Positions 6,651 to 7,938 of a stretch of 7,938 bases of DNA are shown here, one piece after another (the stretch's first letter is position 1; every line of letters starts with the position of its first letter). Where the stretch lies: positions 1-7,938 of the forward strand of contig DLGU01000025.1 of the NCBI GenBank assembly GCA_002482865.1. The letters are read 5' to 3'. This DNA is from Porphyrobacter sp. UBA7686 (lineage in GTDB: Bacteria; Pseudomonadota; Alphaproteobacteria; Sphingomonadales; Sphingomonadaceae). The position numbers and the translations under genes were made by a program. The notes under the pieces are model-generated. The model saw only the letters and a list, made by a program, of their open reading frames with translations, did no database searches and was not told the DNA's origin.

Positions 6651-6729
6651 GGCCGCCCTTTCAGGTTCGGCCAGCGTTCAGGCTCGCCGCTCTAGGTGCG
6701 TGACACATGTTGCATCGAAGGGGCGCGCG

Positions 6730-7653
6730 ATGAATAAGTTGCTGACGATCATGGCTTTTGCCGCTTTCTGGCCGGTCACAGTGGCAGCGCAGCAGCCACC
6801 TGAGGAAAACGCCATCGTCGTAACCGCGCAGCGCTCTGGCGCGCCGATGTGGACCATTGATACGCCCACCGGCACCATCATCCTCGTCGGCGAGATTCGG
6901 GCGATCCCCAAGACTACCCCGTGGGAGCCTGCGCGGCTGGAGGAGGCCACCAAGCAGGCCGACCGTGTGATCCTCGGTGCAAGGCCCAAGATTTCGCCGG
7001 GCGATGTGCTGCGGCTGATCTTCAGCGGTTCCAAGTTCACCAAGCTGCCCGACAAGACCGTGGCGCGCGAATATCTGACGCCGGACCAATGGGCGCGCCT
7101 CGAAGCGCTCGGCACCGCGCATGACGAGGATTACGCCCGCCAGTCCTTCCTGCTCACCTCGTTCCAGATGCTGCGCAAGGAACTGCGCTTCAACCGCGAC
7201 ACTGCCGATGAACCCTCTGACGTGGTCAGCAAGGCCGCCGACAAGGCCAAAGTGCCGACCACCCGCGCCGCCACGCTGCGGGGCGAGGATATCATCGACA
7301 ACCTCGCCGATGCACCGCCCGCCGCGCATATCCCCTGCCTCAATGCCGCGATGGATGCGGTCGAGGCTGGCCCCGACATCGTCGAAAAGCGCGCGGCGGA
7401 CTGGCGGCGCTACGATATTCCCTCGGTCATGGCGAACCCGCTCGAAAGCGCGCTCGGCCAGTGCTGGCCCTGGGCGGACGAGACTTTGGGCAGCGAATTG
7501 AGGACGATCTGGGTCGACACAATCGCCGAAGTCAGCACGGCCAAGGGCACCACCCTTGCCGTCGTGCCGCTAAGGGTGTTGGCGGAAAGCGGCGGAGTGC
7601 TTGACCAATTGGACGCGCGCGGCTTCGATATATCCGGACCCGAATGGAAGTGA
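6730..7653 (+). CDS. Exported TraB/GumN-family protein with degenerate motifs
   Basis: A 307-residue secreted protein of the TraB/PrgY/GumN (TIKI-like) superfamily, whose active members are thought to be metalloproteases. A signal peptide spans 1-20 with likely cleavage after TVAA. The mature start carries AIVVTAQR (28-35). The family opening MWTIDTPTGTIILVGEIRAIP is at 40-60, where the usual GxxH appears as GEIR (Arg57). The C-terminal block GTTLAVVPLRVL (273-284), which normally holds the second GxxH, ends in PLRV, yet the following GGVLDQLDARGFDI matches the family tail. Both motif histidines are therefore absent and catalysis is doubtful. Cys203 (HIPCLN) and Cys245 (LGQCWPW) may form a disulfide. 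The frame is open back to 6607, but ATG 6730 gives the signal peptide and has GAAGGGG at 6717-6723, six bases away. It lies 79 bases after the previous gene and 34 before the next on the same strand. The family call rests on remote motifs. Confidence 0.78.
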   Translation: MNKLLTIMAFAAFWPVTVAAQQPPEENAIVVTAQRSGAPMWTIDTPTGTIILVGEIRAIPKTTPWEPARLEEATKQADRVILGARPKISPGDVLRLIFSGSKFTKLPDKTVAREYLTPDQWARLEALGTAHDEDYARQSFLLTSFQMLRKELRFNRDTADEPSDVVSKAADKAKVPTTRAATLRGEDIIDNLADAPPAAHIPCLNAAMDAVEAGPDIVEKRAADWRRYDIPSVMANPLESALGQCWPWADETLGSELRTIWVDTIAEVSTAKGTTLAVVPLRVLAESGGVLDQLDARGFDISGPEWK

Positions 7654-7687
7654 CCATGCGGGCCACCTGAGAGGATCAGCCTGCACC

Positions 7688-7938
7688 ATGCCCATCGTCA
7701 CCACGCCCAACACCGGCATCGAGATTTTCTACGAGGATCGCGGAAACCCCGACGCCGAGGTGATCCTGCTGGTGATGGGCCTCGGCGCGCAAATGACGCT
7801 GTGGCCGGATGAGCTGGTTGCCGCGCTGGTGGGCGACGGGTTTCGGGTGATCCGCTATGACAATCGCGACATTGGGCTGAGCCAGAAGTTCGAAGGCAAG
7901 CGTGCGCCCAGCCCGCCGGTGCAGGTGCTGCGCAAGAA
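7688..7938 (+). CDS. Alpha/beta hydrolase, N-terminal part
   Basis: The first 83 residues of an alpha/beta-fold hydrolase; the rest lies beyond the window. The N-terminal strands (GIEIFYEDRGNPDAEVILLVMG, 10-31) are followed by the oxyanion-hole turn MGLGAQ (30-35), where many relatives have HGxG. Next come W39 and the strand-helix motif RYDNRDIGLS (56-65), typical of the esterase/lactonase-like subgroup often annotated as methylesterase or haloperoxidase-like hydrolases. The nucleophile Ser, the acid and the His are not yet reached, so activity and substrate cannot be judged. ATG 7688 is the natural start, with AGAGGA at 7670-7675, twelve bases upstream, a slightly long spacing. The 34-base gap after the TraB/GumN gene suggests co-transcription. 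Confidence 0.88.
   Translation, partial: MPIVTTPNTGIEIFYEDRGNPDAEVILLVMGLGAQMTLWPDELVAALVGDGFRVIRYDNRDIGLSQKFEGKRAPSPPVQVLRK

Noticed and set aside
6651..6672. GGCCG/CGGCC hairpin after the low-GC ORF as a terminator
   Set aside because: Only 5 bp with a 12-base loop and no T tract; expected by chance in GC-rich sequence.
6661..7329. 222-residue minus-strand frame opposite the TraB/GumN gene
   Set aside because: The sense frame has a signal peptide, a ribosome binding site and family motifs. The antisense frame shows nothing recognisable.
7656..7670. Four-codon ATG...TGA mini-ORF before the hydrolase gene
   Set aside because: Too short to support as a leader peptide, with no attenuator-like structure around it.
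1..7938. Mobile element, CRISPR array, tRNA or toxin-antitoxin system
   Set aside because: No terminal inverted repeats, transposase motifs, regularly spaced repeats, tRNA cloverleaf or small paired ORFs were found.

Overview
The window looks like core chromosome of a high-GC alphaproteobacterium, most likely Sphingomonadales (Erythrobacteraceae or a relative). This rests on general resemblance and not on a database search. The supports are strong G/C third-position codon bias, a bacterial NDUFS6-like CHCC zinc-finger protein, a divergent TraB/GumN protein, and an IVVTAQR peptide of the kind common in sphingomonad secreted proteins. I see no transposase, integrase, tRNA, rRNA or CRISPR array. 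Ten genes are supported, two of them cut by the window edges. No intergenic stretch exceeds 300 bases.

Left part (1-2609, plus strand): the 3' end of guaA (GMP synthase), then a YceI-family lipoprotein, then a 268-bp gap leading to an FMN-dependent nitronate monooxygenase-family enzyme. The ribosome binding site of this last gene lies inside a long imperfect inverted repeat that ends right before the ATG. A hairpin follows the gene, where it meets the minus-strand genes.

Middle part (2676-3496, minus strand): a small secreted protein of unknown function with two cysteines, preceded by the CHCC zinc-finger protein. A perfect 8-bp tandem repeat lies between them.

Right part (3569-7938, plus strand): a 72-bp divergent promoter region, then an ABC-2 type ATPase with no permease beside it, then nadB (L-aspartate oxidase, first step of de novo NAD synthesis). 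A perfect 9-bp inverted repeat ends at the nadB start codon. Next comes an unrecognised low-GC ORF whose TTG start overlaps the nadB stop, then an exported TraB/GumN-family protein that has lost the histidines of both family motifs, and the start of an alpha/beta hydrolase. The spacing suggests one transcriptional direction from the ATPase to the hydrolase, but the functions do not form an obvious pathway.

No clear new multi-gene system is visible. The points most worth a second look are the two start-codon-abutting inverted repeats (nitronate monooxygenase and nadB), the degenerate TraB/GumN protein, the low-GC orphan overlapping nadB, and the ABC ATPase without a partner.
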